The notes beneath the pieces are model-generated. The model worked only from the letters and a program-made list of their open reading frames with translations, did not search any database and was not told the origin of the DNA. Below are positions 37,362 to 45,303 of a stretch of DNA of 64,000 nt, piece after piece. Each line of letters opens with the position of its first letter. The stretch's first letter is position 1. The position numbers and the translations under genes are program-made. The DNA comes from Mycolicibacterium neoaurum ATCC 25795 (lineage in GTDB: Bacteria; Actinomycetota; Actinomycetes; Mycobacteriales; Mycobacteriaceae): the NCBI RefSeq assembly GCF_000691525.1, contig NZ_JMDW01000017.1:1-64000 (forward strand). Reading direction: 5' to 3'.

Positions 37362-38030
37362 CTAGAGCGTCTCCAACTGCCGCAGCTGCGCGTCCAAGCG
37401 GTCCAGCAGCACGATCTGCGCCTGTCGGGCAGCCTCGGGGTCGACCGGGCCGCCGGTGGCCAAGCCCCGCCCGACCAGATCTGCGAAGGTCGCGACGGTA
37501 TCGCGCAGCTGGTCGTCGGTGGTAGCGGGCCCATTCAGCAGACCGATGGTGAACACGCCGAGCATCCGCACCACGGGGTCGACGGCCATCCGGGGGTCGA
37601 TCAGGCCGCAGCTCTGCAGGGCGACCACATAGTCGGCCAGCCACGTGAAGCGTTGTGCGTAGCGATCGTCGGAGACGCCGCGCACATGGTCGCCGAGGAC
37701 GGCCGCGTCGCCGAGATACAGGGCACGCATCAGTGGATCGGCCAGGATCGCCTCGACTGCGAATAGGTACGCCGTCGGCAGGTCGACCAGGCCGTCGGCC
37801 TCGAGCACGCGGGTGCGCATACCGGCGGTCAGCGCACGCATACGCCCGGTCAGCACGGCGGACAGGATGGCCGGTTTGTCCGGGAATTCGAGATAGATCG
37901 CGCCCTTGCCGATTCCCGCGCGGGCGGCGATCTCGGCGATCGTGGTGCCCGACCAGCCCTGGGTCAGCGCCAGCTCATGCGCCGCCGCGAGGACACGCTC
38001 GCGACGGTCGGGGACACGCGGACGGGGCAA
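37362..38030 (-). CDS. TetR-family regulator
   Basis: This 222-residue regulator has its helix-turn-helix at TTIAEIAARAGIGKGAIYLE (about 29-48) and a helical ligand domain. A 32-bp dyad with perfect 9-bp arms lies 14 nt upstream of the ATG at 38030, so it probably represses itself and the downstream hydrolase. Ligand unknown. Confidence 0.9.
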   Translation of the reverse strand: MPRPRVPDRRERVLAAAHELALTQGWSGTTIAEIAARAGIGKGAIYLEFPDKPAILSAVLTGRMRALTAGMRTRVLEADGLVDLPTAYLFAVEAILADPLMRALYLGDAAVLGDHVRGVSDDRYAQRFTWLADYVVALQSCGLIDPRMAVDPVVRMLGVFTIGLLNGPATTDDQLRDTVATFADLVGRGLATGGPVDPEAARQAQIVLLDRLDAQLRQLETL

Positions 38031-38043
38031 AGCCGCACCTTTC

Positions 38044-38075
38044 GTAGTGACCAGCTATTGATATCCGGTCACTAC
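38044..38075. promoter_or_regulatory. TetR operator (autoregulatory)
   Basis: GTAGTGACC (38044-38052) and GGTCACTAC (38067-38075) are perfect inverted 9-bp arms with a 14-nt AT-rich spacer (agctattgatatcc) that can hold the -10 of the TetR gene. Its placement immediately upstream of the TetR start makes it the likely self-operator. Confidence 0.8.
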
Positions 38076-38084
38076 AACGGTACC

Positions 38085-38201
38085 TCAGGTCACCGATGCC
38101 GCGGGCTCTTCTCGCGTGGCGGTCCGGGATGTGCAGCCGGCGAGCAACACGGCCACCGCGACCGGCAATGACAACATCGCTTTGCTCGTGCCGCCATCCA
38201 T
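38085..38201 (-). CDS. Possible 38-residue lipoprotein
   Basis: A short frame reads MDGGTSKAMLSLPVAVAVLL followed by AGCTSRTATREEPAASVT: a Lys, a hydrophobic core and a lipobox LLAGC with Cys at position 21, then 17 polar residues. It lies upstream of the TetR operator on the same strand. The signal peptide is complete and plausible, but the mature peptide is tiny. It may be a real micro-lipoprotein, the remnant of a longer gene, or chance. No ribosome site is obvious. Confidence 0.4.
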   Translation of the reverse strand: MDGGTSKAMLSLPVAVAVLLAGCTSRTATREEPAASVT

Positions 38202-38309
38202 GGCAACGGTGCGGCTACCGATCCCAATTCACGACGGCACCTGCCACGGATATCGGCGCAGCCGGTAACCTGCGGTATCCGTTGCGCGCAATTGGGGGTT
38301 CGGTCACAG

Positions 38310-39215
38310 GTGAGAGAGCAGATTCCGCATCACGACCCGGTGCAGGTCCCGGTCGACGTGCCGCCTGCACACGTGATCGACAGCGAACCCGAGCCGCCGG
38401 AGATCCCCGAACTTCCCGAGCCCGACGAGCAGCCCCAGCCTGCCGAGGGAGTCGTCACCGACAAGGCGCCGGTCAAGCGCAACGGTTTCAACCGGCGCGG
38501 GTTCCGCTTCTCTACCCCCCTGGGCGATATCGCGATCGCTGTGCGCACCCCGAAACAACAGCCGGTGGTGCCGAAATGGTTCGACCCGCTGGGGCTCACC
38601 GACCGTGCCGTGGATGCGGCCAAGACGGGTCTCAAGCTCGCCGCGTGGGGTGAGGAGCAGGTCGTCACCTACGTCAAGAACCGCCTGGACGCCGTCGAGC
38701 CCACCCCGCGACCGCTGCCGCAACCCGAGGCCTCCCCGCACGACTCGCTGCACACCAAACTGGGTCGCCTACTGGACCGCGCCTTGGACCAGAGCACCGC
38801 CGGCAGCCAACAGGAGCTCTACCACCGTCTGCTGGACCAGTTGGTGGCCGACGAGGCCCGCATCATCGGCGCGCTGTCAGACGGGACATCCTCGCCGCTG
38901 GTCAACATCTACAGCCGGTCGCGCAACCAGGTCGTCCTGCAGAATGCGTGCCTCATCGGACGCACCGCGAATGTCGCACTTCCCCATATGGTCCCGCAGT
39001 ACGTCGATCATCTGCTATCCCTTGGTCTTGTCGAGACCGGTCCGGAGGACCCGTCCAAGAAAGCCGATTACGAGGTGCTGATGGCCGAACCGATGGTGCT
39101 CAAGGCGGTGAAGGGTGCATCGAAGGGTCCGCTGATCGCCAGGACGGAGAAGCTCTCGCTGAGCCTCTCCACGCTCGGCATGGGCCTGTGGGCGGCTGCC
39201 GTCGCCGATGGCTAA
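38310..39215 (+). CDS. Soluble protein of unknown function, DUF4393-like C-terminus
   Basis: This 301-residue protein has a Pro/Glu/Asp-rich N-terminus (about 1-50), a helical central part (TDRAVDAAKTGLKLAAWGEE) and a C-terminal domain with DEARIIGALSDGTSSPLVNI and PQYVDHLLSLGLVE, which resembles DUF4393 (Abi-alpha-like). There are no catalytic motifs. GTG at 38310 is chosen; TTG at 38292 is also in frame. It overlaps the DUF445 gene start by 8 nt, so the two are likely to work together. Confidence 0.65.
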   Translation: MREQIPHHDPVQVPVDVPPAHVIDSEPEPPEIPELPEPDEQPQPAEGVVTDKAPVKRNGFNRRGFRFSTPLGDIAIAVRTPKQQPVVPKWFDPLGLTDRAVDAAKTGLKLAAWGEEQVVTYVKNRLDAVEPTPRPLPQPEASPHDSLHTKLGRLLDRALDQSTAGSQQELYHRLLDQLVADEARIIGALSDGTSSPLVNIYSRSRNQVVLQNACLIGRTANVALPHMVPQYVDHLLSLGLVETGPEDPSKKADYEVLMAEPMVLKAVKGASKGPLIARTEKLSLSLSTLGMGLWAAAVADG

Positions 39216-40527
39216 CGAGACCCTGCTCGCCATCCAGTCCTGGCGGGAGATCACCGCCGACTTCGAGGTCAACTGGTTCATCTATCTGTCGATGCCGTTC
39301 GTGGCCGCCTTCGTCGGCTGGAGCACCAAGATCGTCGCGGTCGAAATGCTCTACCGGCCAATGGAATTCCGCGGAATCGGCCCGTTCGGTTGGCAAGGTA
39401 TCGTCCCGCGTCGGGCAGGCAAGGTCGGCTCCAAGACCATCGAACTACTCACCCAGAACCTCCTCAAACCCGAGGAGCTGCTCGAACGCGTCGATGCCAG
39501 AGAAGCGGTCGAGGCACTGCGTGAACCACTCACCGAGGCCATCGACGAGGTGTCCCGCGAGGTCGCCGAGCAGATCCGGCCCGGCCTGTGGGACGCCCTG
39601 CCCGACCCGGCCCGACGCGCCATCCAGAAGCGCATCCAGGACGAGACCCCCCGCGTCGTCGAATCGCTGCTCAACGAGATGCGGGCCGATCTGCCGCGTT
39701 TCGTCGACATCCAGTTCCTCGCCGTCACCACGCTGGTGCGTAACAAGGACAAGCTCAACAAGCTGATGCGTGGGATGGGCGATGACGCAATGGCGTTCGT
39801 CCGGCGCAGCGGCATCTACTTCGGCCTTGTCATCGGTGTCGTGCAGATGATCGCCTGGGCACTGTTCCAGAACCCGTGGATCATGCCGGCCTTCGGTTTC
39901 GGCGTCGGCTTCATCAGCGACTACATCGCGTTGAACATGCTGTTCCGGCCGATCGAACCGAAAAAGTACCTGGGCTTCATCCCTTTCCAGGGACTGCTGC
40001 ACGCCCAGCGTGACAAGGTCACCCGCGATTACGCCAGGATCCTGGCCGATGATCTGTTCTCCCCGGAGATCCTGTTCGACGGGGTGTTGCGCGGCCCCGG
40101 CGCGGACAAGTTGTTCAGCCTGGTCGGCAAGGAGGTCAGCGCGGCGATCGACGCCCAGACCGGAGTGGCCACGCCCCTGGTCAAGCTGGCCGTCGGCACC
40201 CAGCGCTACAACGCCCTGAAGGACAGCCTGGTCCAGGTCGTGTTGGAGCGGCTGCCCACCACACTGGTGGAGGCGCAGGACTACGCCATGAAGACCCTTG
40301 ATCTGGAGAACACCATCATCGAGAAGATGGGCCAGCTCAGCAATGAGGAGTACGAGTCCATCCTGCGGCCGGTGTTCAAGGACGACGAGCCGACGATGAT
40401 CGCCGTCGGGGCCATCCTCGGCGGTGTCGTCGGTGAACTCCAGGTGGTGTTGATCGAGAACTTCGGCAACGAGCCTGCCGCGGTGAGCGCACTACCCCAG
40501 CTCGTCCGGCACGCCCTGCACCTGTAA
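39208..40527 (+). CDS. DUF445 family membrane protein
   Basis: This 439-residue protein has an N-terminal membrane helix (about 20-40) with the DUF445 motif WSTKIVAVEMLYRPMEF. A long amphipathic helical middle follows, then a second copy of the motif (DYIALNMLFRPIEPKKY, about 235-255) after two helices, then a helical C-terminus. The two NM/EMLFRP motifs are the family hallmark. Function is unknown in bacteria. ATG at 39208. Confidence 0.85.
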   Translation: MANETLLAIQSWREITADFEVNWFIYLSMPFVAAFVGWSTKIVAVEMLYRPMEFRGIGPFGWQGIVPRRAGKVGSKTIELLTQNLLKPEELLERVDAREAVEALREPLTEAIDEVSREVAEQIRPGLWDALPDPARRAIQKRIQDETPRVVESLLNEMRADLPRFVDIQFLAVTTLVRNKDKLNKLMRGMGDDAMAFVRRSGIYFGLVIGVVQMIAWALFQNPWIMPAFGFGVGFISDYIALNMLFRPIEPKKYLGFIPFQGLLHAQRDKVTRDYARILADDLFSPEILFDGVLRGPGADKLFSLVGKEVSAAIDAQTGVATPLVKLAVGTQRYNALKDSLVQVVLERLPTTLVEAQDYAMKTLDLENTIIEKMGQLSNEEYESILRPVFKDDEPTMIAVGAILGGVVGELQVVLIENFGNEPAAVSALPQLVRHALHL

Positions 40528-40554
40528 TCGCGCCACGACGGTAGCCTCGCAGGT

Positions 40555-41124
40555 GTGACGGGTGGGGCGAAACGGACAGCGCTGTGGTTCGGCAGCGGCG
40601 GCATCGCTCTGGCGCTGCTGATCGGCGGGTGTTCGGACAGCACCGACGGCCGCCCGGTCGGCGCCGGACCCACAGTCACCGAACCGGACTTCCCCACCTC
40701 GCGCCCGGACCGCACCACCACCACGCCCACCCAGTCGCCCATCACCCCGGCCCCGGCCCCGCCGCCGGTCACCGTGCCGCCGGGCGGAGAGAACCTGGCC
40801 CCGCAGAACGGCTACGTATACATCGAGACGAAATCGGGCCAGACGCGTTGCCAGATCTCCGACCGGGCAGTTGGCTGTGAGGCCGAGTTCGAGAACTCCC
40901 CGGAGGTCGACGGTTTCCCCGCCAACGGGGTCAACATCACCGCAGCGGGGGAAGTCACCTGGCTGACGGGAAATCTCGGCGACATCCCGACGGTGCAACT
41001 GGACTACCGCACCTACACCGCGCTCGGCTGGACGATCGTCGCCACCGAGGACGGCACCCGTTTCACCAACGACGGAACCGGGCATGGGATGTTCGTCCGG
41101 ATCGAGGGTGTGGAGACGTACTGA
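40555..41124 (+). CDS. lpqJ: LpqJ-like lipoprotein
   Basis: This 189-residue protein has a lipobox LIGGC (Cys near 26), a Thr/Pro-rich linker (about 30-85) and a C-terminal domain with GQTRCQISDRAVGCEAEF, containing two Cys that probably pair, and GEVTWLTGNLGD. In H37Rv the LpqJ gene (Rv0344c) neighbours iniC; here it is in the same neighbourhood but about 2.6 kb from iniC. GTG at 40555. Function unknown. Confidence 0.7.
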   Translation: MTGGAKRTALWFGSGGIALALLIGGCSDSTDGRPVGAGPTVTEPDFPTSRPDRTTTTPTQSPITPAPAPPPVTVPPGGENLAPQNGYVYIETKSGQTRCQISDRAVGCEAEFENSPEVDGFPANGVNITAAGEVTWLTGNLGDIPTVQLDYRTYTALGWTIVATEDGTRFTNDGTGHGMFVRIEGVETY

Positions 41125-41140
41125 TGAACGGCCGACCGCT

Positions 41141-41764
41141 ATGACCATTGCCCGCAGAGAACGGGCCGCACTGGTGGACACCATGCGTGCCGCCGGCCCC
41201 GATGCGCCGACCCTGTGCGAGGGCTGGACCACCCGAGACCTCGCCGCCCATCTGGTCGTGCGGGAACGCCGCCTCGATGCCGCCCCCGGGATCCTGGTCC
41301 CGCAGTTGGCCGATTACACAGCCCGAGTCCAGGACCAGGTGACCGCCTCCACGGACTGGTCCGACCTGATCAGCCAGGTCGCCGCGGGACCGCCGCTGTA
41401 CTCGCCGTTCAAACTGCTCGACCCGCTGATCAACGTCGCCGAGATGTTCATCCACCACGAGGATGTGCGTCGCGCTGCAAAGACCTGGGAGCCAAGGGTT
41501 CTCGATGAGGCAACGACGGCCGCGCTGCGAAAGCAGGTCCGCTCGTTCGCCAAGATGACGCTGGCCAAGTCGCCGGCGAAGGTGTCACTGGCCACGCCCG
41601 ACGGGACCGTACTGACGACCGCGGGCAAGGGCGCCCCGGTGACCGTGACCGGTGAGCCCGGGGAATTGCTGCTGTTCGCCGCCGGCCGCGAACCCGTGCG
41701 GGTGGAGTTCACCGGCGACGCCGACACCATCGCCGCCGTGAAAGCCGGCAGCCGCGGACTCTAG
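41141..41764 (+). CDS. TIGR03085/DinB-type metal-binding protein
   Basis: This 207-residue protein is of the mycothiol-dependent maleylpyruvate isomerase N-terminal type: LCEGWTTRDLAAHLVVRERR with one metal His, and FIHHEDVRRA with two further His near residues 107-108, forming the DinB-like metal triad. The C-terminal part is beta-rich. Substrate unknown; the fold binds metals and thiol cofactors such as mycothiol. ATG at 41141, 16 nt after the LpqJ-like gene. Confidence 0.82.
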   Translation: MTIARRERAALVDTMRAAGPDAPTLCEGWTTRDLAAHLVVRERRLDAAPGILVPQLADYTARVQDQVTASTDWSDLISQVAAGPPLYSPFKLLDPLINVAEMFIHHEDVRRAAKTWEPRVLDEATTAALRKQVRSFAKMTLAKSPAKVSLATPDGTVLTTAGKGAPVTVTGEPGELLLFAAGREPVRVEFTGDADTIAAVKAGSRGL

Positions 41765-41766
41765 GC

Positions 41767-42387
41767 ATGGACGCCACGATCGCGGATTACCTCTGGTGGC
41801 AAGATTTTCGGCCGGACTGGGCCGATGCGCACTGCGTGACACTGCTCGATGCCGCGACCCCGGAGCAGGTGATCAGCGATCTGGGTGGTCACCTCATCGA
41901 TCGGGTAACCGGTATCGATGCGCTGCTGGCGCACGCCGCCGCACACGCGGGTGAGTCCTACAACCCGACCGAGGCGCTCATCGGGGTGGCCTGCACCGAG
42001 ACCGGCTGGACGATGATCGCCGAGGTGAACGGATATCTGGGCGTCACACATGAACTCATCCGGCCACTCACCGTGGGCCGGACCGTCGTCGCGCACTTCA
42101 AGAACATCAACGCGGTCTATCAGTTCGCGTGGTGGCGCGATGGGCGGCTGCTGACCGATCTGGATCTGCTGTTCCCTGCCGAGCGTGCCGGCGACGAGCC
42201 CGACGCGGCATTGCACCATCTGAAGGCCATCGGGCTCACGCTGGATCCCGACCAGGATGTCTCGGCACTGAATCTCAGTGCGGCCGCATTCGCACTCGCC
42301 GAGCGAATCACCGGGGTGGCCTGCACCCCCGCATTGTTCGAGCGGGCCGACTTCACGGTCGCCGTCGTACCCATGTCCGCGGGCTAG
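41767..42387 (+). CDS. DUF6461-like protein
   Basis: This soluble 206-residue protein has an alternating beta/alpha pattern with GWTMIAEVNGYLGVTHEL and FAWWRDGRLLTDLDLLFP, resembling the actinobacterial DUF6461 group, which has no known function. ATG at 41767 lies 2 nt after the preceding stop, so they form an operon. No membrane helix, signal or catalytic motif is seen. Confidence 0.65.
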   Translation: MDATIADYLWWQDFRPDWADAHCVTLLDAATPEQVISDLGGHLIDRVTGIDALLAHAAAHAGESYNPTEALIGVACTETGWTMIAEVNGYLGVTHELIRPLTVGRTVVAHFKNINAVYQFAWWRDGRLLTDLDLLFPAERAGDEPDAALHHLKAIGLTLDPDQDVSALNLSAAAFALAERITGVACTPALFERADFTVAVVPMSAG

Positions 42388-42397
42388 GGTGGAAACC

Positions 42398-43336
42398 ATG
42401 TCCAGCATCGATTTCCGGGTCTTCGTCGAACCACAGCAGGGCGCGAGCTACGCCGACCAACTCGCGGTGGCCCGCGCCGCCGAACAGCTGGGGTATTCGG
42501 CGTTCTTCCGGTCCGACCACTACCTGGCGATGGCAGGTGACGGGCTGCCCGGCCCCACCGATTCCTGGGTCACCCTGGCCGGTATCGCGCGGGAGACCTC
42601 CACCATCCGGCTCGGCACCATGGTCACCTCGGCCACCTTCCGCCATCCCGGTCCGCTGGCCATCGCGGTGGCCCAGGTCGACGAGATGAGCGGCGGCCGG
42701 GTCGAACTCGGCATCGGCGCAGGCTGGTTCGAGGCCGAGCACCAGGCATATGCCATCCCGTTCCCACCACTGGGCGAACGCTTCGATCGGCTGACCGAAC
42801 AGTTGCAGATCCTGACCGGCCTGTGGGGTACCCCGGTCGGTGAGACCTACGACTTCGCCGGAACCCACTACACGATCAAGGACTCCCCTGCCCTGCCCAA
42901 ACCCGCACAGCAGCGGGTGCCGATCATCATCGGCGGTGCGGGCCCGAAGCGAACCCCGGCGCTGACCGCCCGCTTCGCCGACGAGTTCAACATTCCGTTC
43001 GCCTCACTGGAGGATCTGACCGCTCAGTTCGACCGGGTGGCCGCCGCCGTCGCCGCGGCCGGACGCGCCCCGGAGTCACTGGTGTACTCGGCGGCGTTCG
43101 TGCTGTGTGCCGGCGCCGACGAGACAGTGCTGACGCGGCGGGCCGGGGCGATCGGGCGTGAGCTGGACGAGATGCGGGGCAATTCGCCGGTGGTCGGCAC
43201 CCCGGCCGAGATCGTCGACAAGCTCGGCGCCTTCACCCGAGCCGGTGTGCAGCGGGTCTACCTGCAGGTACTCGACATGTCCGATCTGGATCATCTGGAG
43301 TTCTTCGCCTCCGAGGTCATCGGGCAGCTGGACTGA
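42398..43336 (+). CDS. LLM-class F420-dependent oxidoreductase
   Basis: This 312-residue luciferase-like TIM barrel contains SIDFRVFVEP at the first strand, AFFRSDHYLAM, the TIRLGTMVTSATFRHPG loop and SGGRVELGIGAGWFEAEH, patterns of the F420-binding group common in mycobacteria. Family reactions are reductions or oxidations of many hydrophobic substrates; this one is not identified. ATG at 42398, 10 nt after the preceding gene. Confidence 0.9.
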   Translation: MSSIDFRVFVEPQQGASYADQLAVARAAEQLGYSAFFRSDHYLAMAGDGLPGPTDSWVTLAGIARETSTIRLGTMVTSATFRHPGPLAIAVAQVDEMSGGRVELGIGAGWFEAEHQAYAIPFPPLGERFDRLTEQLQILTGLWGTPVGETYDFAGTHYTIKDSPALPKPAQQRVPIIIGGAGPKRTPALTARFADEFNIPFASLEDLTAQFDRVAAAVAAAGRAPESLVYSAAFVLCAGADETVLTRRAGAIGRELDEMRGNSPVVGTPAEIVDKLGAFTRAGVQRVYLQVLDMSDLDHLEFFASEVIGQLD

Positions 43337-43358
43337 CACACCGCTACGATCGGTGGCC

Positions 43359-43775
43359 GTGACGGGCGATCCCAAATGGCATGAGCGAACGCCCACCCTG
43401 CTCGCCGCGAGTGTGGCGGCGCTGGTCGCCATCGGCCTGGTCGTGTGGCTGACGATGACGCTGGTCCGCCAGGTGAACACCCCGGCACCCCCGCCGGATT
43501 ACGTGACGCCGAGCTTCTCCGATGACAGCGGAACCTCGTCGGCCACCACCACCGGCTCGACCTCGCCGACCAGCAGTTACGTGCCGCCGCAGACCAGCGA
43601 CATCCTGGGACCCGAAACCAGCGAGACGACCACCACCACGACGACCACCACCCGCGAGCGGACCCGCACCGAGCGCACCCGGGACAACGACGACGAGGAC
43701 GACGAAGAAACCACCACCACCCGGCGCAACCGACAGAACGAGACCAGGACGCTGTACCCGATCCCGGCTCCCTAA
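43359..43775 (+). CDS. Membrane-anchored Thr/Arg/Asp-rich protein
   Basis: This 138-residue protein has one N-terminal helix (about 12-35) followed by an extended tail rich in Thr, Pro and charged residues, with nine consecutive Thr and later a run of Asp/Glu. Low complexity hides any fold. Start GTG 43359 (43353 also in frame). The poly-Thr outer tail resembles that of the Hsp70-like protein at 49142. Its stop overlaps the convergent iniC stop by 4 nt (CTAA). Confidence 0.6.
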   Translation: MTGDPKWHERTPTLLAASVAALVAIGLVVWLTMTLVRQVNTPAPPPDYVTPSFSDDSGTSSATTTGSTSPTSSYVPPQTSDILGPETSETTTTTTTTTRERTRTERTRDNDDEDDEETTTTRRNRQNETRTLYPIPAP

Positions 43776-45283
43776 CGACCCAGCGCGTGGAACTCCGCGA
43801 CCAGCGCCTCGGCGCTGCGGACGGCGGCCCGGCAGGCCCGCGCGGTGAACGGGTCATTGAGCGGGTGCTCCGCGCGGCGGCGCCAGCGCTGGGTGGCGGC
43901 AAACGCCGCACGTGGGCCGTCGTCGGGTCCCAGGCCGGGGACCAACGGCCCCAATCCGAGCCTGCTGGCCGCGTCGGTACCCGCCGCGCCGATCAGCCTG
44001 CGCAGCGAGGCCATCTCGTCATCAGTCAAGGTCGTTGGGCGCGAACGTAATTGGCTCAGCAGTCGGAGTTCCTCGAAGGCGTGCGTGTCGGCAAGCAGCG
44101 GGTCGATGTCGGCAAGGATCTGTCGGGCCGCGTAGATCGGGTTCACCTGCACGAACCGCCGCAGCGACAACAGCGCGGTATGCGCCTTGAGCAGATCCGA
44201 ACGCTGGGCGAACTGCTGGTCGATGACATCGCGCAACGCGATCAGACCGCTGCGCTCCAGCAGTTCGTCGGCCAGCGCCACCGAATCGCTGATACCGGCC
44301 CGCAGCACCGCGATCGAGATACGCAGGCCGAACATGCCGAACCGCTCCAGCAGGTCCGCGCGGGTCGCGGCATCGACGGGCAACGACTCGTCCTCGCGGA
44401 CGAACCGGTCAGCACTGAGCATCGCCTTGGTCAGATCGGCGGGTTCCATGGCCGCCAACTTCTCCAATGCGACGAACTCGCTCTGGCGCAGCGTCCGCGC
44501 GGTCAGCGCAAGCAGCCCGGAGACCGGAACCACCGCCTGGCAGATGCCGGTCTTGTCCATCTCGGCGGTGAACCGCGTCGCCACTTCGCGCGCGGACAAC
44601 ATGGCGTCGAGACGTCCGGCGCCGATCTCGTCGGCGCGGGAGGCGACCCCGATGACACCCAACGCGCCGGTCTCACCGCCGGTGAGCTCACCGATCTGTT
44701 TGAGCAGCGCGATATCGGCGGCGTTGAGGGTGCGCAACAGGAACACGACCGCGTCGACGCGCGGCACCCCGTCCTGGGGCACCAGCAGACGCAGCGTGCG
44801 CTCGGAGACATCGCGTGACAGCGAGGACGTACCTGGCGTGTCGATGATGGTGGCGTCGATCAGTTCGGCGGCCGGCCAGGCGACGTCGAGATCCTCGACA
44901 TCGTCGGGGTCCAGCCCGGCGAAGCTGAACGTCAGACCACGCTGCCCGTCCTCGGTGGCCCGCGCGATCGGCACATTCGAGGTGCGGCCGTCGCGGTGGT
45001 TGGCGGTCACCTTGGGAGTGGGTCCGTGCCGGAACGAGGTCACGATGCGGGTGGCCTCGGTGGCGTCGGTCGGGGCGATGTCCTCCCCGACCAGGGCGTT
45101 GACCAGTGTCGACTTACCGGCTTTGAGGGTGCCTGCCAGCGCGATCCGCATCGGCTGGTTGAGCCGGCGGCCGATGCGATCCAGTTCGGCATGCACATCG
45201 GGCCGGTTCCGGTAGGCGGGATCGGCCCGATAGGCATTGACGGTGCCGGCCAGGATGGCGCGGACGTGATCGCTGGTGCTCAT
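43772..45283 (-). CDS. iniC: Dynamin-like GTPase IniC
   Basis: This 503-residue large GTPase has the P-loop GTLKAGKSTLVNALVGE near residue 50, a switch region DTPGTSSLS near 150 and VIGVASRADEIGAG near 225. A long helical C-terminal domain follows. It is the third gene of the iniBAC operon, induced in H37Rv by isoniazid and other cell-wall stresses. It starts 20 nt after iniA; no transmembrane segment is evident in this copy. Membrane remodelling with IniA is inferred from dynamin-like relatives. Confidence 0.93.
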   Translation of the reverse strand: MSTSDHVRAILAGTVNAYRADPAYRNRPDVHAELDRIGRRLNQPMRIALAGTLKAGKSTLVNALVGEDIAPTDATEATRIVTSFRHGPTPKVTANHRDGRTSNVPIARATEDGQRGLTFSFAGLDPDDVEDLDVAWPAAELIDATIIDTPGTSSLSRDVSERTLRLLVPQDGVPRVDAVVFLLRTLNAADIALLKQIGELTGGETGALGVIGVASRADEIGAGRLDAMLSAREVATRFTAEMDKTGICQAVVPVSGLLALTARTLRQSEFVALEKLAAMEPADLTKAMLSADRFVREDESLPVDAATRADLLERFGMFGLRISIAVLRAGISDSVALADELLERSGLIALRDVIDQQFAQRSDLLKAHTALLSLRRFVQVNPIYAARQILADIDPLLADTHAFEELRLLSQLRSRPTTLTDDEMASLRRLIGAAGTDAASRLGLGPLVPGLGPDDGPRAAFAATQRWRRRAEHPLNDPFTARACRAAVRSAEALVAEFHALGR

Positions 45284-45303
45284 GACCCGGACAAGCTTAG
45301 TGA

